The position numbers and the translations under genes are program-made. From Scatophagus argus (Eukaryota; Chordata; Actinopteri; Scatophagidae), in contig NC_058498.1 of NCBI RefSeq assembly GCF_020382885.2, positions 22,659,001 to 22,723,000 on the forward strand: a stretch of DNA of 64,000 bases. The letters run 5' to 3'. Below are positions 31,601 through 41,300 of the stretch, piece by piece. Each line of letters begins with the position of its first letter. Position 1 is the first letter of the stretch. A model generated the notes under the pieces. The model ran no database searches, was not told where the DNA came from, and saw only the letters and a program-made list of their open reading frames with translations.

Positions 31601-34600
31601 AGTCCCAGCTCGGCCATACTTGGTTTGAAGAGCTCTCGTAATCTGTAGTCTTGCATCAATTTCACAAACACACAGAAAGCCTCCTCCTCTGGCATCTTAA
31701 AAAAAAAAAACAAACAAAAAAAATCATATCACACGTCAAACATGACAAACAGCTGGCTGGAAGCTGGTGAATCAGTGTGTTTGTGTGCATGTGTGGTGTG
31801 GGTGAAATTATTACCTGCATGAGCAGCAGTCCTACAATGAATGCACTCCCTTGACAATAGCCAACCTCACGGTCAACCAGAGAATATGCCTGAGGTAACA
31901 GTGATTGGATGTGTTTTAGTGATGGTCAAGAGCACAGGTTTTTACAAGAGTCAAAGCTGTATAGGCTACAATTACAATTCCTCCCCCAAAACTACTGTTA
32001 GAGACAAATCCCTCTTTTTGTCACATGTGCACACAACTATCAGCTTATCAGCATGCAATCAGGTTCCTCAAACCTTCATCACGTTGAAGAGCACTTCCTG
32101 GCCCAAGCTGTCTTTCTCCTTGAAGAACTCGTGCTCGGGATAAGTGCGTGCAATGTCTCTGCGAATCAGCTTCTCGCAGGGCGAAGTCATCTTCAGGAGT
32201 TCAGAGTACTGATCCTTGATAGGCATATTCTGAGCATTGCACAACAGCTGCCACACTATTGCCCGAAAGTGGTGAGGAATACCTTTTCTGACAAGATCCT
32301 GTCAAAAGACAACAGCAAACACTTTGTTAGCAAATCTAGTTGTAAGGAAAGGAAAGGAAAGTGACATATCTTGTCATTGGAGGGAACTCTCTCCAACGAA
32401 ATTTGTTCTCTGCATTTAACCCACCCAAGTGACGTGCACACACACACAGCAAACCCGGGGCAGTGGGCGACCGCGTGCAGCGCCCGGGGAGCAGTGGGGG
32501 TTAGGTACCTTGCTCAAGGGTACCTCAGCCATGGACACCGGGACGGGGAATCGAACCAGCGATCCACCGGTTACGGGTCCGACACCCTAACTGCTGATCC
32601 ACGACTGCCCCAAGTTGTATTTTAAGACATCAAAAAAAGAACTTAAATGGGCATTTGGGGAATGTAGCTGTTCATTTTTAAACGTGGTTAACAGAGTATA
32701 GAGTATATAGTGTATCTTCAGAAAGAGAACAGAAACATGCAGTTCTTACAGACATACAGCCACGAACATGCTTTTTGCTCTTGGATTTATTTTCCCATTT
32801 GAGCCCGGTGTATATCTCACAATAATAGGATTTCCACTGCCAAATAGTCTTGTCAATGAGGCATTTTTAGTGGTTCCATATATTACTGCTGATACAATTT
32901 GATTAAGCAATTTCCTGTGTGGACAGGGAACACTGCTGTAATGGGATTGTGTGTGTGTGTGTGTGTGTGTTGCATCTGGTCAGTCCAGGGTGCATCTGGA
33001 GCAGAGGTCCACCGCCACAGGCTTTCAGCAGGGGAGCCCTCTCCCCTCTCAGAGGTCAGACATGACAAACCAAGCTTTGTGCTGAAACAATGCACTGTCT
33101 CATAACCTGACTGTGTCTGAGCGAAAGCTGCTTTCTGAAACAACCCACTGTTTTACACTAAAGCCTGTTAACAGGCTCCAACACAGATATCATGTAAATC
33201 AACAATTATTCAATTATTTCAGTGTCTCTTTTCACAACTTATTTGGTGTAGCTGTGCAACAGATATTTAAATGCTGCATTGACATTTTACAGATATTTAT
33301 ATAAACTGATCATATTTCATATTTCAGAAGCAGTAGTGGATCTTCATGAAATATTAGGTATTGAAAATGAGAACACATCAGGGGTTTTTTTTGCTGACAA
33401 AGCCAGAAAAGTTAACGTTCCTTCCTTCACGCAACAGAAACTGGATTGCTCAGTAAGCCAAGGGGAAGAAAACATCACAGTTGTAGAGGTCTCAGCAGTT
33501 ATTAATATCCCAGACCAGTTGCAACCATCTGGTCATTACAACTTCTGTTATATCGCATAGTAACACCCGTGCATGTTCACAGGCCCTTCGCAACACTTGC
33601 CCGCTTCCCCTTTCCCCTTACTCACAAAAGTGGCAAAAAAACAGCAATCCTGCCCCTGCATAAGATGTCCCGTCTCATTTGCATATGTATGGATTCATCA
33701 ACAGTTTCATGCACCAGCGACTTCACATCCAAACCCGTTTTTGCATGTGAACTGATTGCAAACAGTGGGCTTCAAATGAAATCAGCAATTAAAAAGGCAC
33801 AATCATGAGTGCCAGTGCTGAACTGAGCTGAATAATGTATGTAACAAAAGCACGGTCCCTGTTCTAGTGCAAGAATCGCACAGGAACGGTGTGAGTAGCA
33901 CTCAGTTATCCTGACCTAGTCAGCATAATCAATCACACATACAAACTTTTGCAGTTTCCTCGCAGAGTCACTGCCATGACTTGCGCTTGTTATCAGAATG
34001 TTATCCAATAAAGTACTGCTCAAGGTTTTCTGTTTTTACACTCACTGTGCTTACACACATTTCCACTGTACAATGTGCAATTCAAAGCAAACTGCCATTG
34101 ACGGTGACTGGGCACAGGGTTATCACAAGACCTCAGAGAGTAACTGCAAAAACAAGCAACCTAAAATTAGCTTCAAATGTCAAGAACTAAATTAACAAGT
34201 TCAATGGCAACACGACAGGGTCACCAAGGACAAAGATAGCCTTAGAAGTTATTCTTGGACCGAGTAAACATTCAGATAGATAAAACCATTGTAGCATTCA
34301 GGCCAGAGCTGGATGCAAATGCCTGTGAGAAAATCATCTTCATAATCAGCACAATAGAGACCTATAGCCTACATTTTAGTCTGGAGTCTAAAGTAATTTC
34401 CATGCAGAAAAGTTGCTTTCTTTGGGACTGGGAATACTGGAATTCTTGTCAAAGTGTCACCTTCAAAAATGTAGCTCCAGTAGTAGCTTCAGTGGACCGC
34501 CAAATGTGTCCCGGTAAGCTGTTCAAACAGTCGTGTTCCACTAAGCTCTTAAGCAGGTCTGCACAAGTCTTGTCCCTGTCACCTCACAGGTGGAGATGTG

Positions 34601-37600
34601 CACCGCTCTCACCTTAAGCTGCTTCTCCTTCTTCTTGCGCACCTCCTCCCACTCATTGACGATTCGTCCCCACAGGATCCACGAGTCCTCCTCCAGGTGA
34701 GAGAGGTTGGAGGAGGCAGAGGAGCTGGACACCAGCGACGAGCCACTGTTTCGCCTGGAGCCGTTCATGGAGCGCAGCGACTTGCTGTCTGTCTCCAGCA
34801 GCCTGAAGTAAAGGCAAGAGGTAGGACATATTGCCAACACTGCGTACACATACAACATTTTTTGCCAGTCCACACACTACTGCAATATTCTTTCAGTCAT
34901 TTATCTGAAAATAATTCTCACCTGACACTATAGATAGCTATGAACTGACGGAAATAAAAGTATTCAATATTCATTGTATTTAGACATACACACACACAAC
35001 AAGGTCTGTGTATTATGTTGAGTAACCAGGTCATGAGACATTGCTGTTGAGTTTTTCAAATGTAGTTTTTTTGTTCTTTATGCTTCACAAGTGAAACACC
35101 AACTATTTCCATTATATTAAGGAGAATACAGACACGTCCACAGCTGGTATCCCTAAAACTTAGCAACTCACACCCAAACAAACTAACTGTATGTTTTTCA
35201 GCACGTTGATCCTATGCATCGCCCTATCGCTCTAATCAGGACTGAATGATGGAGTGACCTGATCAAGGATCAGTGCACAGGGGGGAAAAAAGCTGCGACT
35301 TGCGACCCATGTTGCACTGAGTAGCTCACGACAGGAACACAAAGGCTCAGACACCTGATCTCGGAAAAAGGCCGGGGCCTCTGCGTTGGAGCCTGTGATG
35401 TCACTGAGGGTGCTCCCAGAAAGGCTAGGGTTACAGCCAAATTTGGTTCATGTGGGAGGGAGTGAAATGAACGACCAGAAAGAAAAGCCTGCAACAAGGC
35501 TTCTTCCCTCGTATTCAGCTCTGACACAGAGCTAAAAAGTGAATAAAAGGAGCACGTTATAACTGCAATTTGGCAGGCATTGCAGGTTTTTCAAGCATTT
35601 CAGTGACACAAACTGTACTACAGGCTACAGTACCAGGCTGTCACACATAAACCTGAACATACTTCCACCTCTGCTAATAATTCACCAGTAGTCAAACACA
35701 GGCTGAAGTTTCATAAATACAAAAAAAGAATACAGACAATTAGTTTTGATCAAGAGGTGTTTTCAGTGATTAAAAGGAATTTTGCCTTGGACACAAAGAC
35801 AAACGATTACAGGAACATCCTCTTTTAAGCTTGTGACTGATTTCAACGTCACAACTTCAATTTGCAGTTCACTACAACAGGAGAACAAACTCAAAATACC
35901 ATACGCCTTACCAGGACAAACTCATGGTGTATTCCTCATATCTCTGGTTTCTAGTAATTCTGGAGCAGTGGTATGTCTGATTTACAGATTGCAGATTGTC
36001 AGCTCTTCCTCATCTGTCTGACGTTACTGAACGAAAGCTCGTGCCTTTTATCTGATCTGTAGGGTACAAAGGCCTCACCAAACTCACAAAGCAAGTTCAG
36101 TGGAACACACACGAATACCAATGTCCTCCCTCCTGTTGCTGCACCTGTCTTGTCAACAACATGATAAGATTTGCGTGTTTGGTACATATCAGTATGTTGC
36201 TACGTGGTGGTTTAGAAAGACAAGACTGCATCATCGCTCAGAAGCAAAGCGTGGAGGCAGAGAAAAGCGTCATGTGAAAGGGCCCAGCTGTGTGTCAGGG
36301 TGGAGGCAGGGGTCAAAGGGCAGGTGAACTATGAGCCCCTTGACACTGTGACTTCTGTTCACCAGGTGGGAGCTTCATGAGGAACATTATGGAGAAAATG
36401 AAACATTTCCCTGCTTAGTTCTGATCTCCTCTAATGAGGGTAAGCATCACAACAAGTGTCACTTGGCATTCTGGAGCACTAGCTGTCGTGGGTGAACCGA
36501 CCTCTGCGTTCACCAGAGCTTTGTGAGTTAACTGTGACACAGTCCCCCACTCTGAACTGCACACTTGGTTTCCATGCTCACACAGAGTGCGCTAGCCATG
36601 GGTGAGAGTCACAACGCAGGAAGAATTCACAGAGCTGGCAACAGAGGAGGTGTCGCGTCATCCTCTAACAGTACTTTAATCCAAAATGGACAATGAGCAT
36701 CTAGGGGTCAACGCACAAAACACATCTTACTTTACCAAAGATAGCTACTGCTCAATGTCGGGCTATTGTTACCCTGTTGCATGTGACCAATAATCAGATG
36801 TAGTGTAGATAGTAAGATATACATGGTGCAGCATCACATGACTGCAACAACTGAACTGTTCTGGATTCAGTTCCAAAAGGCAGGCATACTGACTCATCTG
36901 CTCAATTTGCAGGAGGAAAACAGGACCAACGCCTGAACACTGTGAACTCAGATTTCAGTAAACGCTATCAGAGCAGGTGCCTGGAATAAAACAAAAGCAG
37001 TTTGGATCCTTTGCCATGGCTGGCCAAAAGACAGCATGAGTACAACCAACATGCAAGTACATCTCTGATACCATACAGATGTCAGACGCTGAGGAGGAAC
37101 AACTCTACATAGTCACATACAGTGCTTTTCCTTACTTTGTGAAAGACTTAGGAACAGGTCTTGGTTCTCTAATGGAAAAATCCTGCAGTATATCAAAAGT
37201 AACCAGAATTCACAAAAACAAATGCACAATCACAATCCAAGAATTAAAAAGTAATAGGAAGTTGCTGCCTGTTCCAGCCCATTAGTCATGTGATTAATTT
37301 ATTCTTTCTCTTTCACTCGTTCTATCACCTACACAGTGTGCAGTCTATCCCTTGACATCCTAGGCTTTGTATATCTTATTCCAGGTACTGTTAAGCCAGT
37401 GGATAAGACAGTCCCAAAGAAGACTACAGCCTCGTGAGCCAACAATCAGACAAAGGTACACACAGAGGGAGCATCTCGAAACCAGTTTGAGCCCACATGC
37501 TGAGCTTCCTCCCTCTCTGACTGTTTTCAGGTTGCCAAGGGCCAGCTCAAACACCCTAAAACGATGAACCAGCAGATGACTGCCCGAAAATGTCACATCA

Positions 37601-38343
37601 CAACTGACTCATGACTTTGCCTTAATGTGACGCGCACACAATGACAAAAGCCAGACAAACCCTCAAACAACAAAAACTCAAAATCACTGCCAACTAGCTA
37701 AGTCCCCAAATCCTCCAGTACCCGACAAACCAGAGACTATTAAATTTTCTTCAATGAATACTCTTTGTGTTTTACAGTTAGCTTAACGGCATGCCTGTTG
37801 GATGTTGCTCTCCTCTATGTGTGTGTGCATCAGGAGGGGGGATGGTTGCAGTGTGCATAATGACTCTACAGCAATCAGAGCAGTGCAGGTGTGTGAAGTA
37901 AACAATTTAAAAACAATTACATTTATCTACTCTAATGAAATTATAGAATACAAACAGTACTGATGCACATGTTATGACTGTATGGCAATCAGTCAGACTA
38001 TGTTCTCCGTCCCTGTGTAACTAAAGTACACCAAGAATCAAAGCAGCCTTAGGGAAAAGTCTACTGGACAAACAGTTAAGATGACAGCCAGGAGGAGCCA
38101 GACTGCTTACCTGTTCTGCTCCTCGAGCTTGGCGAGCAGCTCCACATCGTCAGGACTGAGCTGCGCCGGCGAGGACGGGGAGAGGGCAGGCGAGGACAGA
38201 GATGTGGAAGAGGAGGTGGCAGTGGTCTGCAGGGATGTGGGCGTGGCCACCTGGCTAGCCATCTGACTGACCGTGTGGGACACTGAGTTCTTCACCCATG
38301 AGAGAGTAGAACTCAGCTTACCAGCAACCTTGTCGGTCGCCAC
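16676..38343 (-). CDS. evi5: Evi5, TBC-domain Rab GTPase-activating protein (first coding exon not found)
   Basis: Nineteen coding exons in transcript order: 38343-38111, 34802-34613, 32298-32074, 31889-31815, 31695-31570, 31485-31342, 30517-30428, 30156-30059, 29023-28963, 28858-28805, 27786-27754, 27338-27180, 26332-26201, 26093-25953, 25851-25693, 25333-25187, 24815-24720, 19884-19789, 16954-16676. They total 2538 nt, 845 aa plus stop, one open frame, all GT-AG. Numbering from the first residue seen (VATDKVAGK): serine-rich N-terminus 1-141; TBC domain ~146-360 with both catalytic fingers, Arg192 in IRRDIAR and Gln229 in YCQGS; coiled coil ~394-753; acidic C-terminal tail with an SEEEEEDDE run ending STTV. 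Known family role: GAP for Rab11-type GTPases, centrosome/midbody function, stabiliser of Emi1. The tail (GIHIVNHYVGDD) matches EVI5 rather than EVI5L. By comparison with human, about 17 N-terminal residues are missing; the first exon seen starts with a CTGCAG acceptor. Introns are full of repeats. Confidence 0.93.
16955..18644 (-). other. evi5 last intron, 3' part
   Basis: Intronic DNA between the last evi5 exon (16954) and the hAT-like element at 18653. No further gene is recognised. It contains an A/T homopolymer run at about 18502-18522. Confidence 0.6.
18645..19406. mobile_element. Non-autonomous hAT-type DNA transposon with TIRs and 8-bp target duplication
   Basis: The left terminal inverted repeat CAGGGGTGGACAA (18653-18665) matches the reverse complement of the right end TTGTCCACCACTA (19386-19398) at 11 of 13 bases. 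The element is flanked by an 8-bp duplication, ATTCTTGC (18645-18652) and CTTCTTGC (19399-19406), 7 of 8 identical. TIRs beginning CAGNGGTGG and 8-bp duplications are the hallmark of the hAT superfamily. The 746-bp interior encodes no transposase, so it would need a transposase in trans. It lies in the evi5 intron between exons 19884-19789 and 16954-16676. Confidence 0.8.
20295..20321 (-). other. evi5: Candidate 27-nt in-frame microexon of evi5
   Basis: In the intron between exons 24815-24720 and 19884-19789 the minus strand reads a pyrimidine-rich acceptor (TGTTTTGTCTCCAG), 27 nt encoding CLQMSSVRK, then the donor AAG|GTAAAC. Length and phase keep the evi5 frame (phase 0 on both sides) and there is no stop. 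It would insert nine residues into the coiled coil between the segment ending ELEIQ and the one starting KEEGK. I know of no counterpart in mammalian EVI5, so this is inference from the splice signals. Confidence 0.4.
20330..24700 (-). other. evi5 intron, no exon recognised
   Basis: Intronic DNA upstream of the candidate microexon. Contents seen: a GA run near 21540, a 27-nt T run at 21862-21888, and a stretch around 22460-22860 with repeat-like character (ACACTTTACTTCAAATGCC; TTATAAACCATT) that I cannot assign to a family. No coding frame is supported. Confidence 0.5.
21862..21888. repeat. T27 homopolymer
   Basis: An uninterrupted run of 27 T on the plus strand (A on the evi5 strand), possibly an old retroposon tail, though no element is recognisable next to it. 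Confidence 0.9.
25083..25178. mobile_element. Fragment of a common teleost LINE/SINE tail
   Basis: The segment reads CAATTTATTTGTGTAGCATC followed by AAATCACAACAA and CATGACACTTTCCAACTAGA. This is a diverged copy of the very abundant teleost repeat TTTATATAGCGCCAAATCACAACAA...AAGGCACTTT. It lies in the evi5 intron and stops within about 10 bp of the donor at 25186, directly after exon 25333-25187. Confidence 0.65.
25911..25934. repeat. A24 homopolymer inside a very short evi5 intron
   Basis: The intron at 25952-25852 is only 101 nt, and 24 nt of it is this run (T on the evi5 strand). It lies about 60 nt upstream of the acceptor. Confidence 0.9.
27188..27206 (-). repeat. evi5: CAG repeat encoding a polyglutamine run in Evi5
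   Basis: Within exon 27338-27180 the coding strand has a run of CAG codons after IRQLQ, giving about seven consecutive glutamines before PHA and the donor GTAAGG. Mammalian EVI5 has a shorter Q/H-rich stretch here (from memory), so this is a lineage-specific expansion of a codon repeat in the coiled coil. Confidence 0.85.
27754..27786 (-). CDS. evi5: evi5 33-nt microexon (ESASLADRLIQ)
   Basis: Exactly 33 nt between TTTTGTAG and GTATATTC, encoding ESASLADRLIQ, phase 0 on both sides. The peptide matches the ESAALADRLIQ segment of EVI5 and EVI5L between LEK and GQVTRAQEAEEN. Its symmetric length suits optional inclusion; the reported human EVI5 isoform lengths may reflect this (inference). Confidence 0.85.
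29246..29480. mobile_element. Teleost dispersed repeat, copy 1
   Basis: Contains CCCAGAGCCCAAAGTGATGT and TTTGTCCAACCAACAGTCCA in that order, landmarks of a very common fish interspersed repeat whose intact ends carry GATTAATCGATTA-like palindromes. Two other copies, in the opposite orientation, are at 31000-31312 and 41597-41865. All three lie in evi5 introns or its leader region. The element class was not assigned. Confidence 0.7.
31000..31312. mobile_element. Teleost dispersed repeat, copy 2 (nearly full length)
   Basis: Runs from a GCTGCAATGAAAATTCGTTG edge with TTTGATAATCCGCTAATCAT, through TTGGTTCCAGCTTCTTAAAC, GGACTGTTGGTTGGACAAAA and GGGACATTGTGATGAGAATG, to ATAATCGGCAGATAAATCGA. Both ends carry the degenerate AATCGAT-type palindromic sequence. 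It ends about 30 bp from the evi5 donor at 31341. Confidence 0.75.
32338..32619 (-). mobile_element. tRNA-derived SINE inserted in an evi5 intron
   Basis: Read on the minus strand, the element starts GGGGCAGTCGTGGATCAG, has an A-box-like TGGATCAGCAGTTAGG and a perfect pol III B box GGTTCGATTCC, then a body containing GCCCACTGC and GGGTTAAATGCAGAG, and ends in a CTTTCCTTTCCTTTCCTT tail. A 7-bp target duplication AGTTGTA flanks it (32338-32344 and 32613-32619). It lies in the same orientation as evi5, about 40 bp upstream of the acceptor of exon 32298-32074, with a TGCTAAC branch point left between SINE and exon. Confidence 0.85.
32949..32971. repeat. (GT)n microsatellite
   Basis: About eleven uninterrupted GT units in the evi5 intron between exons 34802-34613 and 32298-32074. 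The rest of that intron (32620-34612) shows no recognisable gene. Confidence 0.95.
34990..35190. mobile_element. Partial copy of a teleost MITE-like repeat
   Basis: Shares in order TAACCAGGTCATG, TTGAGTTTTTCAAATGTA, CCATTATATTAAG/GAGAATACAGAC and AGCAACTCACAC with the more complete copy at 53879-54183 in rpl5 intron 6, in the same orientation. Terminal repeats are not preserved here. It lies just upstream of the evi5 exon at 34802. Confidence 0.65.
35191..38080 (-). other. evi5 intron, no exon recognised
   Basis: Intronic DNA between exons 38343-38111 and 34802-34613. No coding frame matches Evi5 or any other protein. The human transcript also joins these two exons directly (LLAKLEEQNR|LLETDSKSL), so no exon is expected. 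Confidence 0.6.
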
Positions 38344-41300
38344 CTGCAGACAATGGAGAATATGTCTCAGTACAGTAATAAAAACCATTAACTTATATGA
38401 GGTTTATAGTGTTTGCAAAGTGAAATATTTCTGTAAGCATCTAATTCTTGCTAGAACTATAAAAGTGAAGTTCCACTGTTCATATACGGCAGCTACTGAA
38501 CACCACTATATGCCAACACCTTCTAGTGCTCCTCTATGAGTTTTGTTAGAGCTGCAGTGACACAGTAAAAGTGTTTTGAGTAGCGACTGATTAAGAATCA
38601 ATAATCATTAACTTATGAATTGACTTACATACCATTTAATTATAAAACAGAACAATGCTCGATGGAGATTTTTGTCCTACTGAACTGACATATTCTTTAG
38701 CTCTAACTTAACACAATAACCTATTATTGATAACTGACACACACAGTAAGTTTTACATTACATTTTCATGATATAGCACTGACAGCAGCATGAAAAATGA
38801 CAACCAAGCGCTTTAATCAGTGAGTCACCAAAAGGCCCGTCTACAAAAAGACAGACTTCAGAGAGGATGTGAGTACCTGTTAAATAAATTAAAATAACAA
38901 CCTAATAAGCTGAATGAAGGAACAATACTATACATTCCTACCTGCTATTCCAAATAATTCAGCAGTTTTCGGCTGCTAATACACTCTGCGAGGAAATCCA
39001 GTGCGTATTCATTAAGTGAAAACCACAAAAAGAAAAATCTATTAAATTTACATGTCAGTAGCACGTTCTGTCCTTCGGTTAATCCACTCTTCTGAACCTT
39101 CGACCGACATAAACGACACACTGCTCTGTAGTCATATACTAATCATACCGTCAGGAAGGGTCAAAGTGCTGCAGGCTTCTTCAAGTCTCCTGCTGAAATC
39201 AGTGTACACAGGAAGTGAGTGTCTGCACTCAGCAAAAGAAGAAAAAAATACTCTGAATTTTACCTGACAGAAAAAAAACCCAGCATGAGTATACAGTTTC
39301 ACCAGAGCAGGAAGTCTGGATACTGCCACCAGGCAGGAAACCAATCATTTCATGCATCTTACTCTGTATACAATGATGAGTCATCTCTCTGCGAGTATCG
39401 GGTCTACAGACAGTATAAGACATAAAGGACAAGGAGACAAAAACAAAGGAGGTGGAGGAAAACATTGTGGTAAGTGTGGTGACAGGAATGTCAGTACAGA
39501 CTGAAAATGTGTTACCAAAGCTTTTTTATCCTCCTGTACACCAACAGAAACAGAGTAACTCTACTGCTACCACACAACACAGAGACTGACTTAAACATTA
39601 TAGTTAACTGAGGGTGTCACAGTCCTCCAAATCCACAATTCAACTGAAAAGAAATTTTCAGCACTGACAGCTATACTATTGTTTGACTTCTTGTAAAGGT
39701 CAACAGATCTCATTATTTCCCTAACAACTATAAAGCTGTAAATCACATTTTCTTCTCTTCTCTCCAAAGAAAGACTACAGGCTAACAAGCGTTAAATAAT
39801 CGGCTTTGAACATACTTCACTAGTTGATTGGGAACAAACTTAAACATAAAAACAAAAAGTCACTTGATGGTAGACAAGTAACTTAGCAACACTTCAGCTT
39901 TATTCTGGCAAGCAGATTCAAGTAATATTCACCAAAAATAAAGCATCCTGATTTCAATAAAATCTGCTGATCATCTTTGTGCACACAGGATCAGTGCCTA
40001 GACACACAGCTGTACGCTGCAGGTAAGCAAGCTGCGTCATCTATAAAGCCATTTTTTTTCTCCAGATGCCCCAATCCTGATTTTGATGCTCTAAACCAAA
40101 AGCTCATTTTGATCAACTTTTGATCACTAAAATCTCAACAGGCAGATCTGAAAAAAGACCAGAGAACAGTTTTATTACAGTTTATATCACCATGCAGTTT
40201 AGTGGAAGTGAGCATCAGTTCAACATGGGATTTCCCATATGGGCACAGTGTTTCCCCTAGGTTGACAGCTGTTGGTTTGGGTTGGGGGGGAATTACACAG
40301 GTCATATTCATTATTGGCTCTTGTTAGGAAGCTTTTATTGCACTTACAGTAACTTCACTGTTGCCAACTCAAGCAACACTATCTTCATTTCACATCCTTG
40401 CTTCTCTGCTCCATTAATCTGTCAGTTACATGCAATACAAGCTAGCTAGGCTAACCAATTCTCTCACGACATTACAGTGGTACAATAAATTCATGTAACA
40501 TCAACTCGACAGTGAAACATAATGAAATACAGAGAGAACTGAGTTATTGTGCTGCAAGGATCTTTTAACAGTCACTTCTGCAGAGCTAAGAAGGAAGCAG
40601 ACACAAACAACAAACAACCAAAAAAGCATTTTTGGCCTGGCAGGGGTTCCCATTGGCCTGGCATGCCTGTATAATTACAGCGTACACATTGTGGCGGAAA
40701 TATTTGTCTGGTCATTACACTGCAGGGCTTCAAGTTCAAAACATTCAAAGTTGACACAAAAATCCTGCATGTGAGCAACTATCCTCATATCAAAGAGCAA
40801 GGGAAATCGAGTGTTGGATGGTGATGAATTTTTTGATAGAGATGTTTCAAAATTCTGCCAGAGAGATGTGTGTATGAACAGGTCACAGCCAAAGAGATGA
40901 TAAATTCAGTTCAAAACTAAACAAGTTACAGTCACCCACATGCCACCCAGGTGACCCAGTTGTTGTGACACCTACTACATAAACGCAGCATCACAGGTTG
41001 AATTCTCTTCTCCCCATGTTTCCTGTCTGCATTTTCACTCACCTACATACTGTCATGAAGGCAAAAATATCCAAAACGAAATTTAAATCTGAGATAACAT
41101 TTACAACATTTCATTGTCAGAAATTGTCAGTTATGAGTACATTACATGACACATTTTAACTGCCCTCTAGGTATTGCCTGTGCCAAGTCAATCCTGACAT
41201 GATGAGAAACAGGAAGCTGGTGCACCAAACTTTTACTGTTTTCATAACTACACCCTATGCATGAGCAGCAACTGTGGGGGGACATTTAGTGACCATCCTC

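Noticed and set aside
41258..41300. Minus-strand ATGGTCACTAAATG, reminiscent of the mammalian EVI5 start MVTNKM
   Set aside because: The frame meets a stop after 13 codons with no donor before it; resemblance judged accidental.
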